A stretch of DNA of 64,000 bases from Blasia pusilla (taxonomy: Eukaryota; Marchantiophyta; Marchantiopsida; Blasiales): NCBI GenBank assembly GCA_050084515.1, contig CM114274.1:28830001-28894000 (forward strand), given 5' to 3'. Each line of letters opens with the position of its first letter. The first letter of the stretch is position 1. Positions 1 to 12,357 of this stretch are shown here, in pieces. A program made the translations under genes and the position numbers. The notes beneath the pieces were generated by a model that worked only from the letters and a program-made list of their open reading frames with translations, ran no database searches and was not told where the DNA came from.

Positions 1-2098
1 CCTTTTGGTTGTCATCGTAGACACCTTCCATGAGATCATGCTTGGATAGGAAGAGCTTATGGCTCCCGATTCAATGGCTTAGGGGAATCTAGAGATGATG
101 ACATTCTAAGATGGGCTGAGGGAAAAAGAACATATGAGGAGCATGGGGGACGAGATGATGCTCGTAATGATCCTTACAAGAGAACAGGGGTGAAGAGGCG
201 AAGTCTTTTGTTTGATTTGCCATATTGGAGAGTATCCATTTGATCCATTTATATTTGCAAAAGTTCATATTATGTTTTTTTTAAAGTTTAGTTCTCATGC
301 TGGAATCTATTTTCCTTAACATAAGATTAGCATCTTCTTATTTGACATACATTAGATGTTATGCACATGGAAAAAAACATATGTGAGAACATGGTAAAGA
401 CTCTACTTGGTATGAAGGATATAGTGAAGTATAGAAGAGATATGTAAGCTCGTGGAATTCGACCTCACTTGTGGTTACAACGACATCCAAGTAGGGCTCA
501 AGGACTAGTAAAACCTCAATGTGATTATGTTTTATCACCTCAAGATCTGAGCATATTCCTGTCTAGGATTGAGTCTTTGAAAGTGCTGACAAGGTTTAGT
601 GGGGAGTTAAGGAAACATGTGGTGAAACAAAAATTGGGTTACATGAAGTCACATGATTAGCATGTGCTCATTCTCCAAATCCTTCCTTTTTCCCTTCGCG
701 GCCTTATGAAGGAGTCGGTCCGCTCTACTATCATGCGCTTGAGCAAGATATTTAGGTCATTATGTTGTAAAGTGTATGATCCTACATCTTATGAACAGTT
801 GCATCAAGATACAGCCATAACCCTATGTCTCTTAGAGATGCATTTTCCACCATCCTTTTTTGATATGATGACACATCTCTTAATCTATGTAATTAAAGAA
901 TTGGATATATGTGGGCCATTAGCTTGCCGATTGATGTATCCGATGGAAAGATACATGCGTACTTTGAAAAAATATGTAAGATCTAAAGCTCATCCGGGAT
1001 GCATTGCCCAAGAGTATGTCAAAGATGAAGCATTGGGATTTGTGATTGAGTATATGAAGAGATTTGAGCATGTGAGGACCCATATTTGGGATGACGGTGA
1101 AGAAAAATGAGTTGTAGGTGAGGAGTTGGAAGGTGTAGGACAGAAAGTTTGATTATCTCAAGAGATGCTACTTTTGGCACACCATTATGTCTTACATAAT
1201 ACCAAGGCCATGGTTGTATGGCACAAGTACATTTTCAATCAGTCACCTCATTCTCCAAGTATAATCAACTTTTATCCTAAATCCTGCTATTTTTTCTAAT
1301 CTTCAAGGACACCCTATTTATTGGTGATGTTATTTTGTTCCTTCCAGGAAATATGAAAAGGAGAGGGCATCAATTCCATTCCAAGAGTGGATTCAACTAG
1401 CCATCCTTCAAGATGCTAGGGAGAATGATGAGAAGGTGGATGAAGAGGCATTGGCCTTGTTAACCCCTACGCAATCCAAAGTAAAATCATATAAGTCTAT
1501 GAAGGCTTATGGAAATCACTTCAGAGTAGAGGGAGAGGGTGGATGGAATGCATATTCAACTTATGATAGTAAAATTAGAGCCATATTCTTGGATGAAGAG
1601 AAGGAGGACCAAAATTGTGCCTATTCATATGTGGGAGTCCTAGTTGATATTCTTGCATTTGATTATGGGATTTTAGAAAGACCTATAATATTAATGAGAG
1701 GTAGGTGGGTGAGGGCAGATTGGGACTCTTGCATGCCCTCAATGAAGTGAGATTGTGAAGGCTTCCTACTCGTGAATCTTCGATCTTGTGAGCCAGTGGA
1801 CCACCAATCCTTTGTGTTCCCATCTCAAGTGGAACAAGTTTTCTTTGGAGATGCAAATGAGGGAAGTGGATGGAATATAGTTTTGAGGAAAGTGGCTAGA
1901 TCTCATGAGGTGATTTTTGATATCTATGATGGTGGAAACCCAGATCAAGTCCATTCAATTGGCCTCAATCACCTAGAAGCCATGCCCTATAGGATACCAC
2001 CAAAAAACACTATCGGCGCCATAGAGCTCACAGATGAGGAGCTAGTGATTGCAAATAGTGATGTTAACAATGTCCCTATCATCCATGTTTCCACATAA
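1..2098 (+). pseudogene. CACTA (En/Spm) TNP2-like transposase, 3' part, broken
   Basis: This is the C-terminal part of a TNP2-like transposase, the enzyme that would cut and move a CACTA DNA transposon; the gene runs in from before the window. Bases 1-235 encode the family stretch ending in KRRSLLFDLPYW, and after a probable intron bases 361-450 give the MHMEKN...KTLLGMKD block (Transposase_21 type). Bases 470-1110 match DUF4218, with the block around GPLACRLMYPMERYMRTLKK. Bases 1160-1210 encode AHHYVLHNT, and an exon from about 1347 (acceptor TTCCAG) continues through a DUF4216-like part to 2098, including QSFVFPSQVEQVFF. It is broken by an in-frame TAG at 658-660, exactly where the family has the Cys of HDCHV, and by frame changes near 1110 and 1760. 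Domain names rest on remembered family motifs. I am confident of the family; exon borders are approximate. Confidence 0.85.
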
Positions 2099-2421
2099 GT
2101 GGTTTCTGAAGATGAAATTTCGGGAGGCGATGTAGATCTTTGATTACACTGTAATGTCTAACATATTGTAAATTGGCCTATATGTCTTGCTTTGAGTAGT
2201 GAGTTTGAAGTATAAGCTATGGTATATCAAGTCTGGACTATATTGAGTATCAATTTTTCTGCATTTGAGTATCTACCTTGTATTGAGCCCTAATTGAGCT
2301 CTTTGATAGATATTTTCCAGCAAAAACATTTTTAATGGCATTCCAAGCCATCCCTGATAGCACATTAGGTGGTCAGGGGGGGGGCTTAGCTAGACTTTCA
2401 GGCTATTCTTGATCTGAAGGC

Positions 2422-3301
2422 TTGTTTGATAACAAAGGGGAACTTCCTAATAGGAAGAACCATCATGTTTGGTTGATGAAATGGAGACGTCAGAAAAGCA
2501 AGAGTGAAATATATGTTTGTCTTATGTACCTATATGATGATATACATGATGAGAGTTCGGAACCCTATCCGAGCGTAGTAAAGGAGAGTGCATGTCATGT
2601 GGATACAATGAATCCCAATGTGTGCATTAATTTTGATGAGTTCCATGGAGTTGGAGATGCAAATGGAGAAGAGGTTGAGAGAGGGGAGCTTGAATTAGCC
2701 AAGGAAAAAAGTGGAGAGAATGATGAGAGGATTAGATTTGTAGTTTTGGTTGGAGATAGGAGTGTAGAATCTTTTATACCTCTAAGAAGTTATGAGAAAC
2801 TTCATATCAAATCCATGGAAAACACCCATGGTAGTATGGGAAAAACTATGGAAGACTGTGAGTCAATGATGGTTATAAACCAAAATAGTTGTTTTAGATG
2901 TACAAAGAGAAATTAGCCTAGTAGCTATTCCACATACAAGTACCTCTAAGGAGGACCTTGATTGCAGCGATAAAGTTTTGGCTTATGATTTGAGTTCAGA
3001 AGGGGGAGAAGCACCTAAGGTGTTGGAAATACATGCAACGTACATGCCTCAAGAGAGAGAACCATCACCTGTCTACATGACCACTGAGTTAGAAGAGGAA
3101 GGTAACAACCTGATTAGGGTTTCTGCCCTTTTAGCCCACTCTGATAACTCTGGAAACTCCGAAACTAGTGAATTTGAGTGTTGGGACCTTGTGGATAAGG
3201 ACCCTCATGCTGACTTTCCAATTGATGAAGAATGGGAACGAAAGATAAGGCAAAACAAAAGATTTGCAGCACGCATACTTTGTGACATTACTGCACAATA
3301 A
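2422..3301 (+). pseudogene. Acidic hypothetical frame inside the CACTA element
   Basis: Two overlapping open frames, 2422-2916 (frame 1) and about 2882-3301 (frame 2), together read as one protein of roughly 290 residues with a single frame change near 2880. Frame 2 stays open upstream of 2978 as far as about 2882, so the two belong together. The product is acidic (many Glu/Asp, for example ECWDLVDKDPHADFPIDEEW) with no motif I recognise and no signal or membrane segment. It lies directly behind the TNP2-like gene on the same strand, where CACTA elements carry the start of their second gene or a captured host fragment. No function is assigned. A near-perfect G run lies just upstream at 2376-2385. 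Confidence 0.45.
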
Positions 3302-3452
3302 GGAACTCTCCTTCTTGAGCAATGAATATGTGGGCTTATGAGAGGTTCATTTAAGCAAATTCATGGATTCTAGGTATTTCATGCTCTTACATGGTTTGTA
3401 AAAATGGATTTTTGCATTATTTCTTAAGTACGTTTGATGGTAAAATGATTGT

Positions 3453-4297
3453 TTGGAAAGGCTGAGAGCAACAAAGCCACCCAAGAAAATCCAATCTTCT
3501 AGGGCAGTAGTGCCAAAGGTTGTGCAATTGCGACGAAGTTCAAGGTTGACATCAAAGGATAAGAATCCTTTAATGCTTGAAAGCATGAAGGATAATAGAG
3601 TGACTGATCCTGATTATATGCCATCTGAAAATATGGATTATCATCCTAGTGATGAGGAATATTTATCTTATCAACCAGATAAAAAAAAAATCGTGGGCCT
3701 ACAACCCACCCTAAGCAGGTTGAGAGAGTAACTACATCTTTTCTAAACCAATATCATCATGATTCATTGTAGGATGATTCATTGCATCCATTTTTTCATT
3801 CTAGTTTCAACCACACTAACTCTGAAATATATTTCATAGGCCCAAGTAATTGGAGGTAGAGAGCAAATGGAGATACGTCACCAAGGGAGACAAGAAATGG
3901 GATGGCAATATCCAACATGCCCTAATTCCACATGGATACACAGTGGGAGTCAGTATTGGAGTACTCACGTGGGCCCAAGGTGGTATGGTTCCGAACATGA
4001 TTCATCAATGGTGAATCATGGACTTGCAGGCTTTTACTATGTGATGCAACCCCCTCCCCCTCCACCACAATGGAGTGCACAAACTCATGTTCCTCAAATA
4101 AGCATCCAACAACCATAGGTTGGTGGAATGCCTTGGTCACAACCAAGACCAATAGATCATCAATGGATGGGGAATACCCAATCTGGTTTACAAACAAACA
4201 CTCAAGAATGCTGGCCTCCTCGCACACCATCTTCCCAACCAATGGGAAGTCAAGAACAATAGGGTGTCCCCTTCATGGGCAACCATGGGCAAGGTAA
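3453..4297 (+). pseudogene. Basic and Pro/Gln-rich CACTA exons
   Basis: Bases 3453-3731 encode a 92-residue Lys/Arg-rich segment with RRSSRLTSKDKNP, followed by an acidic tail (DYHPSDEEYLSYQ). An acceptor-like site near 3841 opens a second segment to about 4297 that is rich in Gln, Trp and Pro, including a run of seven prolines near 4052. It carries in-frame stops at 4116-4118 and about 4260. The composition resembles DNA-binding, low-complexity parts of CACTA TNPA-type proteins, but I recognise no named domain. The spacing suggests exons of the same gene as the frames at 2422-3301 and 4774-7291. The assignment rests on position and composition only. Confidence 0.4.
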
Positions 4298-4773
4298 AGT
4301 GTAAAATCTATTACCTTGCAAAATACTTGCATTGAATATTTTGATTATAGGTTTCCAGATATCATAAAATTAATGTGGGAGTTTGAGTGGAATGAATAGA
4401 CTCATAGTTAAGCTAGTATAACTTGTAGCATTGGATTTCCGTGTGTATATATATATACCCCATAAATGAGTTATGATTTCTGGTTTCTTATATGATAGGA
4501 TGGAGGACCATGCCCATCCCCTTCATGTCTAGCAGTTGGAGAAGCTTCTGACTCAACATTTTCTGATGGATTATCGAGATTTGTTGGGACGAATGTATAT
4601 TTGCAGCAAAGTGACTCTTAGTCTTTCATGGCCCCTAGTCTCTCCAAATCCATAATTAATAGTTGGATACATATTTTCTACATATAGTCACTTCATATGG
4701 ATGGCATAAGTGCCAATTGAGCGTGTTTAGGATGTTATAATGTGAGACGCTAGTAATTGTCTTCTCATGTTGG

Positions 4774-7291
4774 TTGAAAAAAGAATTATTTGCTGCTCTT
4801 CTCTTTTCAGGTGATGGGGCGAGTGCAAAGAGAAGAAGAACCAAGAGAGACTTGTGGAATCGGGACGTTGCTCAACGCAATGAGCAAAACCTTCTATCTA
4901 GATGCGAATTTTTGCCTACTGATGTCCCTAAGACGAAGGTGCCTGGATATGAACCATGGTTGAATGATTTGAAGGTATGGACCATGCGCTATCTCGACTT
5001 ATCGTGTGTTGAGATGAGTAGGCAAGTCGCTATTAGTGTGGCTACGGTTCATAACCATATCGAGAGTGCGTACACATATGTTGGCGCACCAACATTGTGT
5101 TTGGACTTCCTGAAGAAGAAATGTGCACAATTTTTAAAACAGAATGCTCTACCATAAAAGCATATTGGGTGGCCAATGGGGCTCATGTCCATGTCCCATG
5201 CTACCCTAATGGAAAGGAGGATGTGTGGGGACGATTGGTAGATTACTGGCTTTTTGAAGAGGGTATGTTGAAGGCCCAAAAGATGATGAGCGCAAGATCC
5301 AAGGTTGTTACTTTAAATCACACCGACAAGGGACGATTAGTTGGGTTCTCTGTAAGTTATCCTTAGCTTTCTTATTTACTATGTTCTTTGATTTATTCAA
5401 GTGGAGTTTGAAGTGATGTCTACTAAATATCAAAGGTTGATCTAACTTCCCTTTGTTTCTCTTCTTCATATATAATAGGGTAGAGGTGTATCGACCACAC
5501 CAAGCTACATGGATATCAATGATAGTGGCCCAAGAGCTTCACAAGGGAGTCTTGTAAGTTACTTGTTGGTTTCTGTGTAATCAAAGTTGTATGACACGTC
5601 TTCATTTTTTTTGAGATCCAACCTTGTGGAAATCACTTTCCTTTTAGTGTTTACCTCATTCTCATTGCTTTCATTGTCTAGAAAATCTTAGGGAAGAGGT
5701 ACAACAACATGCATGGAGGGTAAGGAACCTGAACTCGAAACAACAACAGCAAGTGAGAGCCTTTTTACAAGAGATTCTTGAGTAAGTCAAGTCGATCCTA
5801 TTAATTTGGTAAATGTAGGTGGATTGGGTTTTGTTGCTTTCTCTTTCTATTTTTTTTTCTTCTTGTTGTGTTGAAGTCTTATGATTATTATATGGCTAGA
5901 GCAAAGATGAAATTCAATTAGATCTGTTTTGTTTGTTTCCAGCAGAGTGTGGAATCAAATATTACTACACAACTCTTGAAGGTGGAGAAGAAGTGGAGTG
6001 AAGATATGGGTGTAATCAAGGGCCAACTTGAAGAAAAAATGGAAAAGAATCAATTACTCTTGGAAAATAAGATGTCCATTAACTAGACTTTAATTGAGCA
6101 GAAGTTAGAAAAGAACCAACAAGAACAAAAAGAAGCTTTTTGCATGCTTGTTGATATGATCAACAAGCATGCTCTCGTAGAATAAGAGGCCTAAAGCATC
6201 AGCAAGTGGTCTTAACCAATATCGGGAATGTAAGAAATCCTTTCTTCATTGTTCTCTTGTATAATTTTCTATCATGTTGTTAGAAACTTGACACTCTACT
6301 CTTAAAGTTGTGATGGTAGGTTGCTCTAAGGTTCAGATAGAGCATGTGAAAGATCAGGCTAATAATGGAGCAACTGAAAAGGAGGTGTTAAGGGAGTCCG
6401 ATAAGCATGTACGTGTAGTTCAAGCTGGTATGTGTATAAAAATTCTCATACTACTTGTTAATCTCTTCCACCCATCATTGGAGATTGTAGCATGGGACAT
6501 GGTACAACCTTCCTTGAATATGTTTTGCAATTATCATCCTATATGTATTCAATTTAGAAAAGTAGTTTGTAATGTAATGGATTTCCATTCTTGTTACTAT
6601 ATGGAATTTCAGAGGAGCAAGATACCTCTCAAAAAAAGGAAAGACATTTAACTAAAGTGACGACCGACACCCTTCCAAGTGCAAGTAGTGAACAAGAGAG
6701 CGATGTGAAGTACGGGAGCACCAAGAAGAACAATGGAAAGGTAAATAACATTTGATATATATTCTAAACTCTTTGATCTTCCTTGAACATCAGGTCCTCA
6801 CGTGTAGATATGTGTAGTATTATGATCTTGCCTTATAAATGATCAATAATTGACTTTTTATATCATATGGTATATGTAAAGCTTTCAAGATCTCTACCTT
6901 CCGAGGATTGGTCTTTTACCAAGGTAAAATATAGTTGGTATTTACTTGTCAATCTATGATCTATTTGCTTTTTTTTGCTAAGATGACTCACTTTTCGGTG
7001 TTGTTTGCAGCTTCGGGTGGGAGATGAGGTTCAACTCAAAAAGCCTAAGCTCAGCAAGACCATTTTGGGTAATCGTTTGGTGACAGGCTTGAGTGGACTT
7101 GAGAAATTCCATGGGAGTGAAATCCCCCCGGATTGGTGTGAGTAGACTTGAAGTTTGTTCAGTTGGCTTATCTAGATCATAAACTATGGCAAGCAAATGA
7201 GGCAGACATGCCATCCGAATACACCTTAGGTGATGTTCTTAGGAGTAGTATGCTTTGGCCTGAAGTGAACTTGAAGAAAGTTGTACGATAG
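4774..7291 (+). pseudogene. CACTA TNPA-type protein: Transposase_24 and DUF8039-like parts
   Basis: This appears to be the second gene of the CACTA element, whose product would bind the subterminal repeats. Bases 4774-5100 are an Arg/Lys-rich frame. In another frame, 5097-5366 encodes LPEEEMCTIFKTECS and then EDVWGRLVDYWLFEE...SARSK, the Trp/Leu-Val/Trp pattern of Transposase_24. Short exons follow near 5480 and 5690. Bases 5945-6185 encode a Lys/Glu/Gln coiled-coil segment with an in-frame TAG near 6085. Bases 7012-7143 (VGDEVQLKKPK...) and 7175-7291 (LGDVLRSSMLWPEVNLKK, stop at 7289) fit a DUF8039-like domain, which typically ends in such a Gly-Asp...Trp-Pro block. The frame break near 5090 and the internal stops make it non-functional as read. 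Confidence 0.65.
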
Positions 7292-7504
7292 ATATCTTAG
7301 TTCATTCTAAACCCAACTTCTATTGTTGATATTTAATGTGTGTCTCTTTTCTGGACATTCAATTTTGAAAACACTTTACTCTTTACATCACTTGGTTACA
7401 ATAATGAAAATGGTTTATGCTTGCACTTTCTCTCTGGTTTGTGCTTGCACTTTCTTTCTTCCACTTTCTATCTGATCTATTGGTTTTGTTTGTCAATCTA
7501 TAGA

Positions 7505-7818
7505 CATGATTGATGTTTCACAAGCAATTTTGAAGGGGATTAACCTTTCCCACGAACAAGCTAGTCTTACAGTAATTTAGAGTGAGCTATAATAAATAAT
7601 GTTGTAGCATGTAGCATGAATAAGTCTAGTCTGAAATATTGAGAAAATGCTAACATAACACTGAAATCTTGAAAATGCATCAATAAGCTTTTGTTTTCAT
7701 TGTTTAGCCCTTTGAAAAGGTTAATCCGCTTCAAAATTGCTTGTGAAACATCAATCATGCTACAACATTATTTATTATAGCTCACTCTAAATTACTGTAA
7801 GACTAGCTTGTTAGTGGG
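7505..7818. repeat. Permuted inverted repeat A-B ... A'-B'
   Basis: Segment A (about 7505-7548) and segment B (about 7548-7611) recur as reverse complements at about 7716-7759 (A') and 7756-7818 (B'). The order is A-B-spacer-A'-B', whereas a simple hairpin would give A-B-B'-A'. A starts and B ends with CATG, and A' and B' meet through a shared CATG at 7756-7759. Apparent identity by eye is very high. It lies between the CACTA second gene and its subterminal repeats. Confidence 0.8.
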
Positions 7819-7959
7819 ACAACTCCTATCTTCTAAATCTTTAAAAAAAATTTACTACCATTCAAACATACTATAAAGATAAATCTTTTTGACACTAAAG
7901 CTCAAAACACCATTAACAAGAATCAGCTAAAGCAAATGTAGTCATTTAAATGGAACAAC

Positions 7960-8760
7960 TCCATCAATATGACTCGTCCATATTTTATGACCGATGTCAA
8001 TCAATCATTTAAGTATTGCAAACTCATCATTATGACTTGGTCATATTTTATAACTTGTATATACATTCATTTATCCATACCAAACTCATCAATATGACTT
8101 GGTCATACTTTATGACTCATCCACATTTAGTCATTTAGACAAACTAGAGTGATCACTATGACTCTGTATAAACTTTTTGCCCAATAATCTCAAGTCATTA
8201 AGAAAACTTAAAGTGATCAATATTACTCATAATAAACTTATGATCCAATAATCTTAAGTCATTTAGACAAATTAAGATGATCAATATGACTCAATAGAAT
8301 CTTCTGATTCAATAATCTCAAGTACTTTTGACAATTTAAATTGATGAATATGACTGAATCGTATGGTATGACTCAATCATATCCAATTATTTAATCAAGT
8401 CACAATGATCAATATGACTAAGTCATGCTTCATGACTTAGTCACATACATAAGTCAATTTATGAATATGACTTGGTCATAAAACTTCATAACCACATGTC
8501 CATACATACCTCGTCCACTTTATGTAGTTGCCACGTCACATGATGACATGGCAATCATACCATATGACTATGGTTTCACACGTGCAATGGCTTGATGACG
8601 TGTTAGTCATATAACAAAATGACTCCACGAGTCATCTCTAAATGACTCTAGTCATGATATGGTACATGACTAGGCTTTTGTGACTCCATGAGTCACCAAT
8701 CATGGCCAGTCATTTATGGTTATATATGACTAAAATGAGTCATATGAGCTAGTTATTAAA
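7960..8760. repeat. TGACT/AGTCA subterminal repeat block
   Basis: About 800 bases are packed with ATGACT and AGTCAT in both orientations, often as near-palindromes such as ATGACTAAGTCAT near 8416 and CATGACTTAGTCAC near 8431. No reading frame is present. Clusters of short, alternately oriented motifs behind the transposase genes are characteristic of CACTA subterminal regions, where the TNPA protein binds. I did not find a clear CACTA/TAGTG end, so the outer border of the element is not fixed. Confidence 0.65.
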
Positions 8761-9153
8761 ACCATGATTTGTTCCATTGTCGATGGGAGCTTTTATAGGG
8801 CCGAACCAATACATTGTGATGTAACTTCAAGGCTATCTCGACCGGTAGAAACCAAATATTTCCGAGTTCATTTGGAACTAGAGTTCCAAATGCCATTCAA
8901 TAACCTCTAAGTGGAACAATAGTTCCAAATGTGGTAGAAATGTCAGTAGGATGTATTCCGAATAGCTCCTCCAGCGGGGAGTAGTAAGTCTACCGGCAGA
9001 AGTACTTTACTGATTCTTGTCGGCTGCGGAGAAATGGGGTTAGGGCGGAGGGTCCATGAGGCCAAGATTATTTGTTTCTTTACTTGAGAATGCTTTGGAA
9101 TTGGGTCTTAAGCTCCGCTTTAGTTGACGAACGCACTAACCTTGGCAAAGTCT
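8761..9153. other. Gene-free stretch with GGAACT/AGTTCC palindromes
   Basis: No reading frame. It holds two palindromes of the GGAACTAnAGTTCC type, at 8874-8887 (GGAACTAGAGTTCC) and 8913-8926 (GGAACAATAGTTCC). The same word dominates the regions at 43.6-44.3 kb and 46.9-50 kb. Confidence 0.5.
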
Positions 9154-9271
9154 GCATTCAATCGTCTACCACCTCCTTTATTACACATATATTGCAAGTT
9201 GAAGGTTCGTGCAACATAAACTAATTTATTTTGCGAATTCACAATAAAGGAGGTGGCAGACGATTGAATGC
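9154..9271. repeat. Inverted repeat, 29-base arms
   Basis: Arms at 9154-9182 and 9243-9271 are reverse complements with one mismatch (TCGTCTACC against GGCAGACGA), separated by 60 bases. It may be a small foldback element or the end of a larger element; no target duplication was identified. Confidence 0.75.
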
Positions 9272-9309
9272 GGAAGGCATTTTCATTTTCCGTGTTGTCC
9301 AAGTATCTC

Positions 9310-10264
9310 ATCTAGAGCTGAATTTTGGTACACATATTCCCCAGATTAACTAATTTTTTAAACTTGTACCCTTAAAATCATTAATGAAAATAAAGTCTTT
9401 TCATTTTTTATCTTGTCTATTTTTTAAACTTTTTTATAAAATGTTTTCTTAAAACTAAATGTGCAATAAAATTTTCTTTCCACAAAATCAAACTTTCCAA
9501 CTTTACCATCAATGTAAAAATCATTGCTTCATTAACGAGAATGTTACAAAAAATAATGTCTTCAAGATAATATTCTTACAATAGTCTTTACAAAACAAGT
9601 TTGCTACAACTATTTACTAATCCATTTCACTAAAGTCACTAATTATTCTTCTAGCGTAGATCTATGGTTGGGTCTAGTGGATTAATAAGTTGTAGGCAGT
9701 AATGTGGTTGCTCAAGAGTTCAAAGTCGGGTGGATTGACGACGATTTCTTATTATAGTTGTTTCATCATCAGAGGAAATATATGAACTATCCAGGTCATG
9801 ATTGATGGATTGAGAGTTGGAACAACACGTATGAGAACATCATTATCATTAGGCTCATCAACTGAGTCCATTCTTTCAACGTTCAAAGATTGTGGAGGAG
9901 AATCTCACATAGGTTTACTATTCTAAGACTCGGTGGAATAATTCTGACTTCCTTATGGTGCGATAATCTAAGGGTGGTAGGTTGTGTTAGTAGAAGTTCT
10001 GGGAAAATTCACTTCTCTTGAAGTCCTTCGTTTTATTCTTCCTCGTGCTCTCAAATCCAATATTCTATTACATCATCTTCTTCATCTCTTCTAACCCCTC
10101 GGAGTCAAAGTTTTCAGTGTTGCTAATATGAGTATTCTCCCCCTCCCTTCGATGCCATAAATTCCATATATCACTTCCACATCCTCTAGATCCTCATCTT
10201 ACAAGTCCAGGTTATCTTCATGATTACCATTACGGTTTCTTGCATGTAAGCTAGACTCATTACC
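9310..10264. other. AT-rich stretch, no clear gene
   Basis: No supported reading frame on either strand. The part from about 10,080 lies directly downstream, in the minus sense, of the hAT relic and could be its decayed 3' end, but I cannot align it to a hAT dimerisation domain. Confidence 0.3.
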
Positions 10265-10980
10265 ATCTTCTATAACCCTTCTAGCTTGTTCTTGTCCATC
10301 CCTTTCAGAAAAGTATTACTCGTACAAGAGTGCTTATCTTCATTTTTGAGAAACACCATGATCTCACCTTATGGAGAAGAGATCATGATGCTCAGTAAAG
10401 ACTCTCTCCTCACATTGGTCCAAGAATGCGTGATGAGCCTGACCCCCAAACCCAAATTATCCAACATGTCATTCATCTTTTCCTTCACCTATCCCGTATG
10501 CTTCTCAAGTAGGCTGGTGCGCAGCGAATTGTTATTAGGACCTTAGTAACCCTTAACCTTTGTTGTAACAGTTTAGGGCTGCTTGTTTGAAAGCATCTTG
10601 TCGTACTACGTTGAATGGTATTCCACATTCTTAGAAACACTTTGCCAACGTGTCATTTGCAACTTCTATGCCTTTGATGTTGAAAGAATTCCTCAGATCC
10701 ACTTGCTTCTTCCCATAACTACTCCTCTACATTCCTCGAGACTGTCACATGATGGTTTGTCTGTAACCCCATCTACATTTGACACAACATAAATATTATT
10801 TATCGTCTATTGCGAATCTATTTGTAATGGTGTCATCTCCTCCACTTCACTCGAGGGTATGATTTTCCTTCTTTGCCCATTTTCCACAAGTATGATGTTT
10901 TGGAGATCCCGTTGCATACTAGGAGGGACCTTCACACATAATTTAGCATGATAGGTATCTTGATTCCCATCCTTTGTCTT
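10265..10980 (-). pseudogene. hAT-family transposase relic (DUF659 type)
   Basis: Reading the minus strand from about 10,980 down gives, in order, HAKLCVKVPPSMQRDL (the region after the BED finger), then VANDTLAKCF...CGIPFNVVRQDAFK, the family block normally read as AKFFYENGIPFNVV, then a segment ending DMLDNLGLG. ITHSWTNVRRESLLS and GEIMVFLKNEDKHS follow, corresponding to the DUF659 signature of SDGWTD and KGTVFLKSVD. Stops interrupt it at several points, for example between CF and ECG, after KHTG and between SSP and GEI, and the frame changes near 10,540. The upstream BED zinc finger and the C-terminal dimerisation part are not recognisable. This is a dead fragment of a cut-and-paste hAT transposase, identified from remembered family motifs. 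Confidence 0.7.
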
Positions 10981-11583
10981 TCATCTCCCTTGTGTAAAAT
11001 GCTCCACCATCCGCGTGCTATGATAGGTTTTCATAGAATAGGAACAATACTTACATTGGAACATCTACTTGATGTTCCACCTTCAATCTATACTTCTTCA
11101 CTTATCAAGTTCAACTGTTCATGGAAGTTTTTTTTTAATGGAGAAGAAAAACTTCCATAAATGAATACGGAAAGAGACATGAAGGGACCCATGAAATTGT
11201 GAAGATATAAAAAAATGAGCAAGCTTATATAGGGGAAGATGGAAGGAAGAATCAACCCTTAAAACTCATCAAATCATCTAACTCCACTTACAATTTATTA
11301 CTAAATCATCTCCACTAATCACTATTTAGAAAGTCTAATTTTACTTACCCATCAAAATTTTTTGGACGTATCCTAACTTCTTTACCTACTTTAATTTCCA
11401 CTTAACTTATTTTCCAATACAACCAGCCTATTTAATTTAATTTTAATATTCTCCTTTCTCTCTCCACTAATATTATCTCCATTTCTTCAATTACTTTGAT
11501 TTCTAGCTAACCTATTTTCTACTGTAACAACCCTATTCCAACTTCTCAACCTTTCAAGCATATGACCCCTACACAAATCTCAT
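10981..11583. other. AT-rich stretch upstream of the hAT relic
   Basis: The part up to about 11,160 lies where a hAT BED finger would be encoded on the minus strand, but the Cys/His pattern is not readable. From 11,200 to 11,583 there is only T/A-rich, CT-biased sequence with no frame. Confidence 0.3.
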
Positions 11584-11850
11584 TTAAGTCCCCCCTAGCT
11601 CCCTGGCCCGCCCCAAGTCCACCTGAGGGAGCATGGCCTGCCCTCTAGCCCGCCCCGCTCGCACCCAACCTACACACGAGCTCTAGGCCCGCACGACGGG
11701 CTAGGCATGGGCCTCAAGCCCGCACCTAGCTCGTGAGGGAGGGTGCCCTCGATGCCGCCCGTGTCAAGTCTGCTCTCATCCCGCGTCGTGCCTATGACCC
11801 GCCTTCAACCTGCATCCTGGCTCGCATTCTTCATCAAGCCCGCACTTGTT
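11584..11850. repeat. GC-rich GCCCGC repeat, family copy 1
   Basis: A sharp jump in GC content, with GCCCGC, AGCCCGCAC and CTAGCTCGTG words repeated imperfectly. The same vocabulary, in the other orientation, appears at 36.4-37.2 kb and 61.65-61.93 kb, so this is a member of a dispersed repeat family. Short frames across it are compositional. Confidence 0.55.
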
Positions 11851-11883
11851 CCCACTGGGCGCAAAAAGAATCCGAATTTACAA

Positions 11884-11971
11884 CCAGTTTTTCATATATG
11901 TCATGTCCATACATGTATGTCCCATGGCCAGTTTTCCATATATGTCATGTCCATACATGTATGTCCCATGG
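11884..11971. repeat. Two tandem 44-base copies
   Basis: Positions 11884-11927 and 11928-11971 are tandem copies differing at one base (CAGTTTTTC against CAGTTTTCC). Each contains TCATGTCCATACATGTATG and ends in CCCATGG. No coding role is seen. Confidence 0.9.
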
Positions 11972-12357
11972 ATGGACTCCTATGTGTATTAAGTGTATGA
12001 GTCATTCTAATTCTTAATAGCACATTCTAATTCTTAGTTGCACACAATTTTCCTCACCTAGATCTGTAACCACAACACTCGTTTTGGACTCTCTTTAAAG
12101 CTCAAAGATTTGCATCGACTCAGATTAGTGCATTAGATTAGTTCGAGGAGTATGATTGAGCGAGTTGAAGTTCGAATGATGAGAATACTGTTCACGAATC
12201 CGAATGAGAGGGTTTGGGCGAAGCTGAATGACGGGATGAGGATGGATATATAGGGCAGATGTCGGCCTATTCTAAAGGTTGTAGAAGGTTGAAAAAGTAG
12301 GAACAATCAAATAGTTCAAAAGTTTGGATAAGACGATGAAGTGAAGTTTGAAGGATG

